Of a DNA stretch of 64,000 bases, positions 17,030-26,004 are shown piece by piece (the first letter of the stretch is position 1; each line of letters starts with the position of its first letter). The notes below the pieces were generated by a model. It did not search any database, was not told where the DNA came from, and worked only from the letters and a program-made list of their open reading frames with translations. The translations under genes and the position numbers were made by a program. Where the stretch lies: positions 32,559-96,558 of the forward strand of contig QHYH01000108.1 in NCBI GenBank assembly GCA_003223215.1. The letters are read 5' to 3'. This stretch comes from Acidobacteriota bacterium (GTDB lineage: Bacteria > Acidobacteriota > Terriglobia > Acidiferrales > UBA7541).

Positions 17030-18205
17030 CTAGACCGTCCAGATTTCCTTGAGAACGCGCCGGAAGTTGCCGCCGAGAATGGCCTCGACATCGGCGTCGC
17101 CGTACTTCCGCCGGATCAACCCTTCGGCAAGATCAAAAGGCCGCTTGGCAAACGTGTAGCCGTCGATGTCGATTTTGTCGCGGAAGCCGTAGCTGCTTTT
17201 ATAACCGGCCTTGAGCTGCTTGTATTCGTCGGGAGGCATGGCGTCATACCCTAGTAGGTCGATGTCGCTGCCCACCCCGACGTGTTCGACCCCCACAAGC
17301 TTCCTTACATGATCGTAGTGGTCCAGCATGGCATCCAGGCCCGTCGGCTCGGTCGGGCTGACGAACATGCGGACTTCCGTGATGCCCATGACGCCGCCCT
17401 TGGCCGCCATGGCTTTGATCGCTTCATCGGTCTTGCACCGCGGATGATTCGGATTCAGCGCGCGGCAGTTCGCGTGCGTTATGAGCACCGGCTTTTTCGA
17501 CGCCTGAAAGGCGTCTAAGGTGGTCGTGTCTCCGCAATGGGAGACATCCACGGCCATGCCGACTTTGTTCATGCGCTCCACAATGGCGACGCCGAAGTCC
17601 GACAGACCGTCGTCGCGGCGCTCGGTCGAGCCATTGCCGATCAGCGTGCGCGCATTGTAGGTAAGCTGCGAGACACGCTGGCCGAGGCCGTAGAAATAAT
17701 CGACGTCATCCACCTTGCGAAAATGCTCTGAGTTTTGAATCCCCAGGAGGATGCCCACTTTCCCCGAGGCCTTGATGCCATCGAGGCGTGACGGAGTGTC
17801 CACGCGCGCGAACCACGCATCGTGCCGCGCCAGGAAACTGTCATAGCCGGAGAGGAATTTCAACGTTTCAAGGTAAGCATCGGGACCGCCCGTGCCGATG
17901 GCGATGTGGAAAACATTAATGCCGCAATCCTTGTAGGGGGCGTAGTCCTCGGAGGTGAAATTGTCTGGATTGCCGAGCATCTTCATGGTCTTGCTCGGGC
18001 TGATCCACAGCGGAGCAAGCATATCGATGACCGTGGACCGCTCGACGAGCTCAATCGCGCGCGCGGAGTATTCCGGTCCGCCGGCAAACGGCAGATACCG
18101 TCCTCGATTCACCATCGTTGCGGCAAGACCGACGCCGCCGCCGGCGGTCTTCAGAAAGCTTCTACGATTCACTTCTTTGCTCGCTTTCGAACCATGCCTT
18201 TCCAC
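17030..18205 (-). CDS. Tat-exported membrane-dipeptidase (M19) homologue with altered metal site
   Basis: 391-aa amidohydrolase-fold protein. A twin-arginine signal (NRRSFLKTAGGG at about 13-24) implies folded export. M19 landmarks include DVSH with H223, ITHANCRAL with H244, and GVGSDIDLLG near 317. The first zinc-binding H-x-D is missing, since the strand end reads VIDMLAPL (D61 only). The bridging Glu of the usual G-x-E-G-G is also not present, as the site reads GIQNSEH with Q157. Only two of the usual five metal ligands are obvious. It may be a one-metal enzyme, a different hydrolase or inactive. It lies just downstream of nrdR on the same strand, 28 nt away. Confidence 0.8.
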   Translation of the reverse strand: MERHGSKASKEVNRRSFLKTAGGGVGLAATMVNRGRYLPFAGGPEYSARAIELVERSTVIDMLAPLWISPSKTMKMLGNPDNFTSEDYAPYKDCGINVFHIAIGTGGPDAYLETLKFLSGYDSFLARHDAWFARVDTPSRLDGIKASGKVGILLGIQNSEHFRKVDDVDYFYGLGQRVSQLTYNARTLIGNGSTERRDDGLSDFGVAIVERMNKVGMAVDVSHCGDTTTLDAFQASKKPVLITHANCRALNPNHPRCKTDEAIKAMAAKGGVMGITEVRMFVSPTEPTGLDAMLDHYDHVRKLVGVEHVGVGSDIDLLGYDAMPPDEYKQLKAGYKSSYGFRDKIDIDGYTFAKRPFDLAEGLIRRKYGDADVEAILGGNFRRVLKEIWTV

Positions 18206-18233
18206 ACCGGAGCGAGTCCAAATCAGGACTGCA

Positions 18234-18701
18234 TCATTTCTTAATGCCCCTGTCCTTCAGCAGGTTTTTCAGCTCGCTCATGAACTCCTGTACATCCTTA
18301 AAGTCCATGTACACCGACGCGAAGCGCACGTACGCCACTTTGTCGAGTGTTTTCAGCTCCTCCATGATCAGCTCGCCGATTTCCGTGGTGGTCAGTTCAC
18401 GCTCAGTGGCGTCATGAACCACTGCTTCAATCTCGTCGACAATCCCTTCCAGCTTCGGCGTGGCCACCGGCCGCTTTTCGCATGCTTTCAAAAGCCCTTG
18501 CAAGATTTTCTGCCGTTCGAAGCGCTCCCGCCGTCCGTCCTTCTTGATGACCATATAAGGAATTTCATCAATGCGTTCGTAGGTCGTGAAGCGGCGGTTG
18601 CATTTCAAGCATTCGCGCCGGCGGCGGATGGTGTCCCCGCCGCGGCCTTCCCGCGAATCGATCACTTTGTCATCCAGGTGCGCGCAAAAAGGACACTTCA
18701 C
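18234..18701 (-). CDS. nrdR: Ribonucleotide reductase regulator NrdR
   Basis: 155-aa repressor that binds NrdR boxes upstream of ribonucleotide reductase genes in response to ATP/dATP. An N-terminal zinc ribbon has CPFC at 3-6 and CLKC at 31-34, followed by RRFTTYERID and the ATP-cone domain starting IKKDGRRERFERQKI. Length and order are canonical. Its ATG overlaps the stop of the upstream flippase-like gene by 4 nt. No nrd structural gene lies in the window. Confidence 0.96.
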   Translation of the reverse strand: MKCPFCAHLDDKVIDSREGRGGDTIRRRRECLKCNRRFTTYERIDEIPYMVIKKDGRRERFERQKILQGLLKACEKRPVATPKLEGIVDEIEAVVHDATERELTTTEIGELIMEELKTLDKVAYVRFASVYMDFKDVQEFMSELKNLLKDRGIKK

Positions 18702-19789
18702 GAGGCACGATCTCCTTGTTGATGGGCAGCTTCGCCCCGCACTTCTTTCTTATGCGCCAGTTCGCGCAACTTCCCCAACGACAGTCCTTCCTGAATCAAG
18801 AACGGCACACCCGCGAGACTGCAAGCGGCGAAGCCAATCAGCCAGAGAACAACCGCGGCGGCGGTCGCCGGCTCCGTTTCTACCCCAAATATCTTCGTAA
18901 ACACAAGCGCCGAAGCCAATTGCGCTCCGCCCCCCACCGCGGGCAACTGCACCACCGACCCCACCAGCGAGAACGCCATGACCAGCATGACGTCACGCAA
19001 GGTAAGCGCCCCGAGCCTCCCGCCAAAACTGCGCGAACCCCAGTAGTACACCAGCAGCACCAGGAACCAATGCAGCGCGGAATAAAAGATGGCGAGCAGC
19101 AGCTGGCTCACGTTGCGGACCGCCTGCACACCGCGCACAAAACCAAGCAATATCCCGGCAAGGGATCGTCGCCAGCCGGGCGCTCGGACCCACCCTTCGA
19201 GCCCTCTCTCCAATGCCGCCGTGCCGCGCAACCGCAAGTACACCAGTAACACCACGGCGGCGGTTACCCCGGCGCACAGGGCACTCCCTGCTGTTTTTGC
19301 CGCAGTTCCGAGGGCCGTCGAGGTTTCTCCGGTGCTCACGTGCGATTGGAAGAAAAGTAATGCCAGAGCGGTGATTACCGCGGTGCTCGCAAAGTCAAAG
19401 ACTCTTTCCAGTGCATAGATGCCGAACATATCCGCGACCGGCAGGTTCTCTTTTCGCGAGAGTAATAAAGGCCGAACCGGCTCCCCGGGGCGTCCCAGGA
19501 TGAAGATCGCCGCGAATCCTGCCAGCGTCATCTTGTAAATGATCCAGAAGCGGGAAGATCCCAGATTGCCCTGAAACAATTGCCAGCGCAGCGCTCGAAC
19601 GCCGTAGCAAACGTAAATCACCACGACACAGAGCAGCAACAAATAGAGATTTGCCCCGGCCACCGCGTGCAGCAGTTTCTGTGCGCTGAAGTTGGCTTTG
19701 TGGATGAATCCGCCGGACTGATAAACAACAAACCCAGCCAGGATGACACCAGCAAGGATGACCAAAAGCTTCCTCGACGACGTTCGCAT
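18698..19789 (-). CDS. Flippase-like integral membrane protein (UPF0104 / LPG synthase TM domain)
   Basis: 363 aa with about 8 transmembrane helices and the motifs of the UPF0104 / lysylphosphatidylglycerol-synthase transmembrane family: CYGVRALRWQ early, FILGRPGEPVRPLLLSR, YALERVFDF, and the central QLPAVGGGAQLASAL. Members are linked to lipid or polyprenyl-phosphate movement. The aminoacyl-transferase domain of true MprF is absent. The end overlaps nrdR by 4 nt. Confidence 0.82.
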   Translation of the reverse strand: MRTSSRKLLVILAGVILAGFVVYQSGGFIHKANFSAQKLLHAVAGANLYLLLLCVVVIYVCYGVRALRWQLFQGNLGSSRFWIIYKMTLAGFAAIFILGRPGEPVRPLLLSRKENLPVADMFGIYALERVFDFASTAVITALALLFFQSHVSTGETSTALGTAAKTAGSALCAGVTAAVVLLVYLRLRGTAALERGLEGWVRAPGWRRSLAGILLGFVRGVQAVRNVSQLLLAIFYSALHWFLVLLVYYWGSRSFGGRLGALTLRDVMLVMAFSLVGSVVQLPAVGGGAQLASALVFTKIFGVETEPATAAAVVLWLIGFAACSLAGVPFLIQEGLSLGKLRELAHKKEVRGEAAHQQGDRAS

Positions 19790-20561
19790 GCGTCGGCCAG
19801 ACTATCGGGAGCACCTGGAGCACGTCAAGTTAGGTAGCGCGACGACCTCATAGATCTCGAGCAAACCAGCCATGCTCCACCATAGCCTGGAAGTTTTTTT
19901 GCCGTGACTCCCTTGACAAGCGTCCGCAGCGCCTCTCTCCCTTTCTTTGCCGAATCTTCTTTCACCTTTCCGTCAACGTCGGTCGACGACCGATGCCGGA
20001 AGCCAGTCCGTGACTGCTTCCTGGGTGCCCGTCCTCGTTCCTGGTTGCCTCGATCGTCGAGCCTCCGCACACCGCCGTCTCCTTGGAAACCCTTAGGCAG
20101 GTTCGCCCGAGCGCGCTTCGCCGAGCATCGCGAGCATTTTCCCCTGGCACGGCTCGCGGAACGGCCGCGCCCGCGCCGAGGTTGTCCATTCCTCAGACCG
20201 GGTCGCGATCTCCAAAACCTGAACCCGTTCCAGTAGAGACAATAACCTGTTTTGTATCTGTGAGTTAGCGACTGGCAAGACGCACCAGGGGCGTTCCGGC
20301 GAATGCCAGTCTGTACGCGGCAGCGCCATTCCAGGGTGTTTTCCCTGCCCTCGCGGGATTTCCTTGTTTCTCGTCGAGCGCCTAAGTAAGATGCCCGCAA
20401 ATGACGGTCGAAAGCCTGGCCCGGTTTCAAGGGGAACATTTTCGTTGCAGTTTTCGTTCCATAGTTGGCAGGCCGGGATGGACTGCCAGCGGTTTTTTTG
20501 AGAGAGAAGCCGGCTCGCAGACACGCCTTGCACCGTAGTAGGTTTAGAGGCTGACGATACG
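19790..20561. other. Unassigned stretch of about 770 bp
   Basis: No recognisable gene. Minus-strand frames are open in overlapping pieces (19825-20439 and 20093-20659). Their translations are Arg/Gly-rich and partly shadow each other, though the end of the first (containing KVKEDSAKKGREALRTL) looks more protein-like than the rest. A 7-bp inverted repeat ACTGGCA/TGCCAGT lies at 20271-20277 and 20304-20310. It could be a decayed gene or leader DNA for the sigma-factor operon. Confidence 0.4.
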
Positions 20562-21131
20562 TTGGAGCAGGACGCCCAACTTGTCCAGCAATGCCTCCAG
20601 GGCGACGGGTCGGCCTGGGAGGAACTTGTGCGCCGCCATACGCGGCGCATCTTTAACATCTGCTACAGGTTTACCGGCAACAGCACGGAGGCCGAGGATC
20701 TTACGCAGGATGTGTTCCTCCGGGTCTATCGTACTTTGCGCAGTTACCGGTCAGCTTATGGCGGTTTCGCCACATGGATGACCAGCGTGACGCGCAATTT
20801 GCTGATTGACCATTACCGTAGAACCAAGAGGGATCGCGTGACGGATTCGCTCGACGATGCTATGCCGGTCGTGGAAAACAAGGAGTCCGTGGGTCGCCGC
20901 CCCGATGAGCAGGCGCTCGTGGGCGAATTGAGCGGGCAGGTGCAAACCGCACTCACGCGGCTCTCGCCGGAGCTACGCGAAGCGGTCATCTTGCGCGACC
21001 TGCAGCAATTGGAGTACATCGAAATTCAGAAAGTGCTGGCGGTACCGGAAGGAACGGTGAAGTCACGCATCAATCGCGGGCGCATCGAGTTGGCGAGGAT
21101 TTTGCAGCAGATGGGAGTGCGTCCATCATGA
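20562..21131 (+). CDS. ECF-type RNA polymerase sigma factor (RpoE-like)
   Basis: 189 aa. Region 2 has the AEDLTQDVFLRVYRTL motif and FATWMTSVTRNLLIDHYRR. Region 4 has LSPELREAVILRDLQQLEY and the helix-turn-helix VLAVPEGTVKSRINRGR. It would direct transcription of its regulon once freed from the anti-sigma factor coded next. TTG 20562 is the only plausible start, since no ATG or GTG occurs between the upstream in-frame stop and region 2. First gene of a five-gene plus-strand operon. Confidence 0.9.
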   Translation: MEQDAQLVQQCLQGDGSAWEELVRRHTRRIFNICYRFTGNSTEAEDLTQDVFLRVYRTLRSYRSAYGGFATWMTSVTRNLLIDHYRRTKRDRVTDSLDDAMPVVENKESVGRRPDEQALVGELSGQVQTALTRLSPELREAVILRDLQQLEYIEIQKVLAVPEGTVKSRINRGRIELARILQQMGVRPS

Positions 21132-21207
21132 ACGGCGGCTTTGTACGACGGCCTTCAGCCGGTCTTGTAACAAGCGAGTGCGCTGCTTTTGTGGTACGGA
21201 GTATGGT

Positions 21208-21891
21208 ATGACCTGGACTTGCGAACAAACCGACGCCCGCTTGAGCGACTACCTCGACGGCCTCCTGGAGCCCGCCGAGCAAACCGCTTTCGATCACCAC
21301 GTAAACGGATGTGGGCGTTGCACTCCGCTGGTCGCCGGTGTTTCTCAGGTCCTTACCAGCTTGCACCGGCTCGAACAAGTCGAACCTTCTCCGCGGCTCG
21401 TCAATGCGATTTTGACCGTTACACAGGGCCCGCAAACCTGGCGCAACGCCAAGCGCTGGCTGCGTGGCTTGCAATCGCCGCGATTCGTTTACGGCGCTGT
21501 TTCCGTGGCCGCCACGATCGTCCTGCTGCTGACCGCCACCGGCTTCAACTGGCGCAGGCCCAAGCTCGCGGACCTTGCTCCGGCAACCATTTACCGCAAT
21601 GCCGATAGCGGGCTCCATCGGGTTTACGCGCGTACCGCGAAGTTCGTCAGCGATCTCCGCGTCGTTTACGAAATTCAGTCGCGCATCAATGAGACGGAGC
21701 AAAGCCCCGCCATGCGCGAAGACACCATTCCCCGGTCCTCTCCCAAGAAGGAGCCGGGCCGTACGGACAATTCCCAACCGTCCTCCCCGAAACAGCAGAA
21801 CCGCGCCGATGAGATTGGCAGAAATCTCCGCGTGCTGGCCTGCGAATTCCCGACTTTGATTGGCGCGCTGGCGGACAGGAGAGTGTCATGA
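21208..21891 (+). CDS. Membrane anti-sigma factor with zinc-finger domain
   Basis: 227 aa. The N-terminal ZAS-type domain has a cysteine in TWTCEQ, LSDYLDGLLEPAE, then H-x3-C-x2-C (HVNGCGRC), which binds the partner sigma factor. A single transmembrane helix follows (FVYGAVSVAATIVLLLTA), then a periplasmic Ser/Pro-rich region without a known fold. ATG 21208 is chosen, with GGAG 6 nt upstream; an upstream GTG at 21178 lacks a site. It follows the sigma gene by 76 nt and overlaps the next gene (ATGA), the usual sigma/anti-sigma arrangement. Confidence 0.87.
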   Translation: MTWTCEQTDARLSDYLDGLLEPAEQTAFDHHVNGCGRCTPLVAGVSQVLTSLHRLEQVEPSPRLVNAILTVTQGPQTWRNAKRWLRGLQSPRFVYGAVSVAATIVLLLTATGFNWRRPKLADLAPATIYRNADSGLHRVYARTAKFVSDLRVVYEIQSRINETEQSPAMREDTIPRSSPKKEPGRTDNSQPSSPKQQNRADEIGRNLRVLACEFPTLIGALADRRVS

Positions 21892-22541
21892 ATTGTGCCG
21901 TCCATACCGATGTGGACGCTGTCGGTTACTGCCGCAATTGCGGCAAGGCTATGTGTTCGACGTGCGTGCGACCAGTGCGCGATGTTCTCTATTGCGAAGA
22001 CTGCCTGGCCACCATCATGGGCATCTCCGCCGCGACGCCGGCCGCCGCGACCGGCCCGATCGTTCCTCCACCCGGGGCACTCCCGCCGCCACCAGTTCCC
22101 AGCCGCTCCACAAGCAGCCCTGGCGTTGCCTTTGTGCTCGGGCTCTTTCCGGGACTCGGAGCGGTCTACAATGGCGAATACAACAAAGCGTTGATTCACA
22201 TTGTCGTGTTCATCGCCATGATTTTCGGGCTCAACAGCGACATTGGCGATGCCGCCGAGACCGTGCTGAGCCTCTTGGTCGCGGGTTTTATCCTGTACAT
22301 GGCTTTTGACGCCATGCGTGTGGCCAAGGCACGGAATCTGGGCGAGACACCCGTCGACCCGCTGGAGTCCTGGAGCAAAAATCGCCCTGTCGGACCGATC
22401 ATTCTGATTGCACTGGGCGTTCTGTTTCTTTTGAACAATTTCAATTGGTTTCCCTTTTGGCGGGTTGGGCGCCTTTGGCCCCTGGTTTTGATTGGCGTCG
22501 GTATTCTGATGTTTCGCAACCGGCTGGAAGGTCGTTCTTAA
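21888..22541 (+). CDS. B-box zinc finger + TM2-like + LiaI/LiaF-type membrane protein
   Basis: 217 aa with three parts. An N-terminal B-box-like zinc finger (about 1-45; CAVHTD, CRNCGKAMCSTC, YCEDC) is followed by a Pro-rich linker. Next comes a TM2-type membrane hairpin (LGLFPGLGAVYNGEYNKALIH), then a final pair of hydrophobic segments with WRVGRLWPLVLIGVGI, the signature of LiaI-LiaF-like (DUF5668) regions. It is translationally coupled to the anti-sigma gene. Likely an envelope-stress membrane component; the zinc finger would be cytoplasmic. No biochemical function can be given. Confidence 0.78.
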   Translation: MNCAVHTDVDAVGYCRNCGKAMCSTCVRPVRDVLYCEDCLATIMGISAATPAAATGPIVPPPGALPPPPVPSRSTSSPGVAFVLGLFPGLGAVYNGEYNKALIHIVVFIAMIFGLNSDIGDAAETVLSLLVAGFILYMAFDAMRVAKARNLGETPVDPLESWSKNRPVGPIILIALGVLFLLNNFNWFPFWRVGRLWPLVLIGVGILMFRNRLEGRS

Positions 22542-22555
22542 CTGGAGAAGGATGC

Positions 22556-22855
22556 ATGTCGATGAGTCATCGCGTTCGTTGCAATTGCCACCGCTGTGTG
22601 ATTCGCGGCCTCATGGGTCCGGCAGTCGTCGTCACCGTCGGCGTTTTGTTTCTTCTCGACCAACTTCGCGGCGGATATCTTTCTTTTGGCAATACTTTTC
22701 CCGTGATCCTTATCGTGATCGGAGTCATCAGTCTCGCAAGCAACCTGGCCCCCGACGACGGACACATCTCGGGCCCGGTTCCCCCCGCACCTCCGGGAAC
22801 CACGCCGCCACCGCAGAATCCTTACGCGAGCCAAGGGCCGGGTTCCGGACGCTGA
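22556..22855 (+). CDS. Small LiaI-like membrane protein
   Basis: 99 aa. A Cys/His-containing N terminus (CNCHRC) is followed by two hydrophobic segments joined by RGGYLSFGNTFPVILIVIGV, the LiaI/LiaF-like repeat unit, and a Pro-rich C-terminal tail. ATG 22556 is preceded by GGAGAAGG at ideal distance. Longer upstream frames overlap the preceding gene and are not used. The repeat unit recurs in the genes on both sides, so these look like products of duplication. Confidence 0.75.
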   Translation: MSMSHRVRCNCHRCVIRGLMGPAVVVTVGVLFLLDQLRGGYLSFGNTFPVILIVIGVISLASNLAPDDGHISGPVPPAPPGTTPPPQNPYASQGPGSGR

Positions 22856-22861
22856 CGATCC

Positions 22862-24217
22862 ATGGCCGATTCCCGTCCACCCCAACGATCGTTGTTCCCC
22901 GGGCTGGCCCTGCTTTTTGTCGGGCTGCTCCTGTTGGTGCACAGCTATCGCGGTTTAGACATCGCCCAACTCTTTAGGCGTTGGTGGCCTTTGCTCATCA
23001 TCTTCTGGGGCGCCATCAAGCTCTATGAGCGCATGGTAGCCGGCCGTTCGGGCCAGCCGCGGACTTCCCCCATCTCTGCTGGCGAGATTTTCCTGGTTCT
23101 CGGGCTGCTTTGTCTTCTCGGCGTCGTTGCCGCCGGCGACGTCGTAAAAACCAGATTCGCCGGGGCGGGCCTTGACTGGCCCGCCCGCGGTGACATCTTC
23201 CCTTTCGATCTGAATGTGAAACCGTTACCTGTTCCTGCTGATTGCCGCATTACCATTCGTAACGGTCGCGGCGATATCAGCGTGCGCTCCGCAGACGATT
23301 CGCAAATTCACGTGGACGGCAAGAAAAACATCAAGGCCTGGAACGAGACAGACGCCGAGCACATTGCTTCCGCCATCTCCTTCGAAATCGCCAAAAACGG
23401 CGACAGCTACGAAGTTCGCCCCGCGAATTCGGGCAGCGATTCGCGCGCCCGCGTGGATCTGGACATTTCCGTGCCAAAAGGCGCGGCGGTCACCATTCGC
23501 AATGAGCGAGGCGACGTTTCCGTGTCGGACATGAGCAAGCCCGTGATCGTCAACACCACCAGGGGAGACGTCGACATCCACAGTACCGGGGGAGACATCA
23601 CGATTGATACGGGCAAAGGCGACGTCAAAGTCTCCGACACCAAAGGCAACGTCAAGATTTCCGGCCACGGCGGCGAAATTAATGTATCTTCAGCTACCGG
23701 CGGGCTCACCATTGACGGAGAGTTCTTCGGCCCGATTCGGGCCGACAAAATTGCCAAAGGCGTGCGCTTTGTCTCTCAGCGCACCGACCTCACGCTTACG
23801 CAGCTTACCGGTCATCTAGAGACCGGCTCGGGAAATCTTGAAATCGCCGATGCGCCCGGGAACCTCACCCTGCGCACGAATTCTTATGACATTTCTATCG
23901 AAAACGCCGGCGGCAAATTGAAAGTGGACAACCGCAACGGCAACATCGAAGTGCGTTTTTCCGTCCCGCCAAAAGAGGACGTCGAGATGACCAACTCTTC
24001 TTCCCCGATCACCCTCAGCCTTCCCGAGTCTTCGAGTTTCGACATCGTCGCCGATTGCCACTCCTGCGACATTGATTCGGAATTTTCTTCCGATTCCTTG
24101 AAACAGACATCCTCCGGCGGCGATTCTCACTTGGAAGGAAAATATGGCAAAAGCCGGGGACCGAAAATCACGCTGACAACCAGCTACGGCCCGATCTCCC
24201 TTCGAAAGACCAGTTAA
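22862..24217 (+). CDS. Membrane-anchored DUF4097 beta-solenoid protein
   Basis: 451 aa. Residues 1-100 hold three hydrophobic segments of the LiaI-LiaF type (LFRRWWPLLIIFWG). From about 120 a long repetitive beta-solenoid follows, with recurring GDV/GDI turns (NGRGDISV, NERGDVSV, TRGDVDI, KGDVKV), the DUF4097 type. The solenoid probably faces the periplasm. Last gene of the sigma-factor operon, starting 6 nt after the small LiaI-like gene. A role as envelope-stress sensor or scaffold is inferred from the setting. Confidence 0.8.
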   Translation: MADSRPPQRSLFPGLALLFVGLLLLVHSYRGLDIAQLFRRWWPLLIIFWGAIKLYERMVAGRSGQPRTSPISAGEIFLVLGLLCLLGVVAAGDVVKTRFAGAGLDWPARGDIFPFDLNVKPLPVPADCRITIRNGRGDISVRSADDSQIHVDGKKNIKAWNETDAEHIASAISFEIAKNGDSYEVRPANSGSDSRARVDLDISVPKGAAVTIRNERGDVSVSDMSKPVIVNTTRGDVDIHSTGGDITIDTGKGDVKVSDTKGNVKISGHGGEINVSSATGGLTIDGEFFGPIRADKIAKGVRFVSQRTDLTLTQLTGHLETGSGNLEIADAPGNLTLRTNSYDISIENAGGKLKVDNRNGNIEVRFSVPPKEDVEMTNSSSPITLSLPESSSFDIVADCHSCDIDSEFSSDSLKQTSSGGDSHLEGKYGKSRGPKITLTTSYGPISLRKTS

Positions 24218-24478
24218 GCCTGACCTTTCGGTTACCGGCGCCCCATTACTCGAGAAATCGGCGGCCTCGAGAGGGCGCTTTAGGCGATCGATTGCTTTGA
24301 ACTAAAACTACGTTGCGCCCATCCGCATGGCAGGCAGCGCGACTTCCCTGCCTCGGGCTTTCCACCATTAGGGAGAATAAGAACTCGCAAGGTAACGATG
24401 CGCGGGGCGGTATGACGCCAAGTCCTCGAGCCGGTCCGCGCACACTTCCGCCGCCATGGCCGCACCGGCCGAGCTAAG

Positions 24479-25828
24479 CTATGGCCTGACCAAATAACCG
24501 GCGTTGGCCGCGACTTGGCCTAGCTGCTGCCACGTCGTTGCGGGAGGCGAACCGCCGCTGCTCAGAAACCCGCCAAACAAATTTTGCAGGCACGGCGCGG
24601 CTACCAGCGGCGCCTGCGGCGCAGGCAAAGTTGGCACGCTCGGATCGGATTGCGCAAGATTCATCGCATACGCGAGGTTGTTAATGTCATTGCTAGCGTC
24701 GCGGGGCGTCAGCGGCATGAGGCGCCAGCGCCATTCAATCAGCTTCAGCACCGAAGTGTGATCGAACACCAGATGGTTTACTTGCGGGTTGCTTGGACCT
24801 CCTTTGGCAAACGGGGAAGCGATAACCGTGGGCACGCGGAAGCCTAGCAACGTTTTCCCGTCGACGATGTCGGTATCGACTTGGTTGCCCGCCGTCGCAC
24901 GAGGCGGCGCGACGTGCTCGAAGAAGCCGCCCCATTCGTCGAAATTCACGATGAACACGGTCGTCGCCCAATTCGGCCCGTTGGCGACTGCTTGGAATGT
25001 CCGGTACAAGAATTTGTCGCCTTCTCGAATGTCCGCGTGGGGGTGGTCGTCGTTCCCCGTTCCGTCGTCGAGAATGGTGTACTTCGGGTCCACAAAGGAC
25101 ACCGCGGGAAGCGTTCCGCTGGCAGCCGCAGCAAGAAACTCGTCATATAGCTTCGAAATACCAAGATACTTCGTGCCCCATAATGCCAGGAAAGGCACAT
25201 TCGAATAGTAATAATTCGCGCTTACCCCTGCGGTCGCAAGGCTGTCCCAAATCGTCGGCAGGGAAGAAAGGCTGACGCTGTCGTCGAGGCGATCGGTTTG
25301 CGCAGCGTGGAGGAACAGCCGGTTGGGAAATGTTGGCCCGAGGATCGAAGCAAAGTAGCGATCGCACGTCGTGTAGTTTTGTGCGAGCGAGGCGTAAAAC
25401 GGAATATCGGCTTCGCCGTAATAACCGATGGAGTAGAGGTCGTTGTTCCCGGCGTGGAGAAACCCGTCCATTTGACCGTTGTGGTATTCCACGCGCCCGC
25501 CATTGTAGGAGTGATCCGGACTGGGATGCGGACAGCCGGTGTTGTCGCCAGAGAGCGGTTGCGTCGGCTGCGCGACGCCGTTGTTGTCCACGAAGCTCAA
25601 GCCGGCCTGCTTGCCGTCAGCGTTGGGTAGCCAGCCGAGGAAATGATCGAAGCTGCGGTTTTCCATCGTCACCACGACGATGTGTTCGATCCCGGTGGTC
25701 TTGGGATCTGGCAGAAGCGGAAGAGTTTCCTGCACAAAGGACTGGCTGTGTGAGCGGCAGGCCCCGACGAGCAACGCTCCAGAGGCCAGCCCGGCATTCT
25801 TCAGCAACTCGCGACGATTGATCTTCAT
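24479..25828 (-). CDS. Tat-exported phosphoesterase (phospholipase C / acid phosphatase family)
   Basis: 449 aa. Tat signal NRRELLKNAGLASGALLVGAC combines twin arginine with a possible lipobox cysteine. The phosphoesterase domain (PF04185 type) shows IEHIVVVTMENRSFDHFLGW, which provides the first metal ligands, GPTFPNRLFLHAA, and DEWGGFFEHVAPP with VPTVIASPFAKGG, all hallmarks of the phospholipase C/AcpA family. Phosphate release from phospholipids or other phosphodiesters outside the inner membrane is likely. ATG 25828 has GGGAG 8 nt upstream; the longer frame to 25879 lacks a site. It stands alone, downstream of aroA on the same strand. Confidence 0.87.
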   Translation of the reverse strand: MKINRRELLKNAGLASGALLVGACRSHSQSFVQETLPLLPDPKTTGIEHIVVVTMENRSFDHFLGWLPNADGKQAGLSFVDNNGVAQPTQPLSGDNTGCPHPSPDHSYNGGRVEYHNGQMDGFLHAGNNDLYSIGYYGEADIPFYASLAQNYTTCDRYFASILGPTFPNRLFLHAAQTDRLDDSVSLSSLPTIWDSLATAGVSANYYYSNVPFLALWGTKYLGISKLYDEFLAAAASGTLPAVSFVDPKYTILDDGTGNDDHPHADIREGDKFLYRTFQAVANGPNWATTVFIVNFDEWGGFFEHVAPPRATAGNQVDTDIVDGKTLLGFRVPTVIASPFAKGGPSNPQVNHLVFDHTSVLKLIEWRWRLMPLTPRDASNDINNLAYAMNLAQSDPSVPTLPAPQAPLVAAPCLQNLFGGFLSSGGSPPATTWQQLGQVAANAGYLVRP

Positions 25829-25942
25829 GACCACACTCCCGTGGAGAAAACAGATTCTTGAAATCTTGGACGCTTTCACGAGCGCCCGTAGGCTGGAAGA
25901 AGGATGGGAAGTGGAGGATAAATCATTGAGCTAAGCAGGCAA

Positions 25943-25958
25943 TCGGGTGTAAACCCGA
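25943..25958. other. Small perfect hairpin between aroA and the phosphoesterase gene
   Basis: TCGGGT-GTAA-ACCCGA forms a 6-bp stem with a 4-nt loop. It lies after the aroA stop and before the phosphoesterase start on the minus strand. No T-run follows, so it is at best a weak, factor-dependent end of the aroA transcript. Confidence 0.35.
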
Positions 25959-26004
25959 GACGAATACCGGGAGATAAGGCAGGAACGACTGGCGGGGCTT
26001 TACC

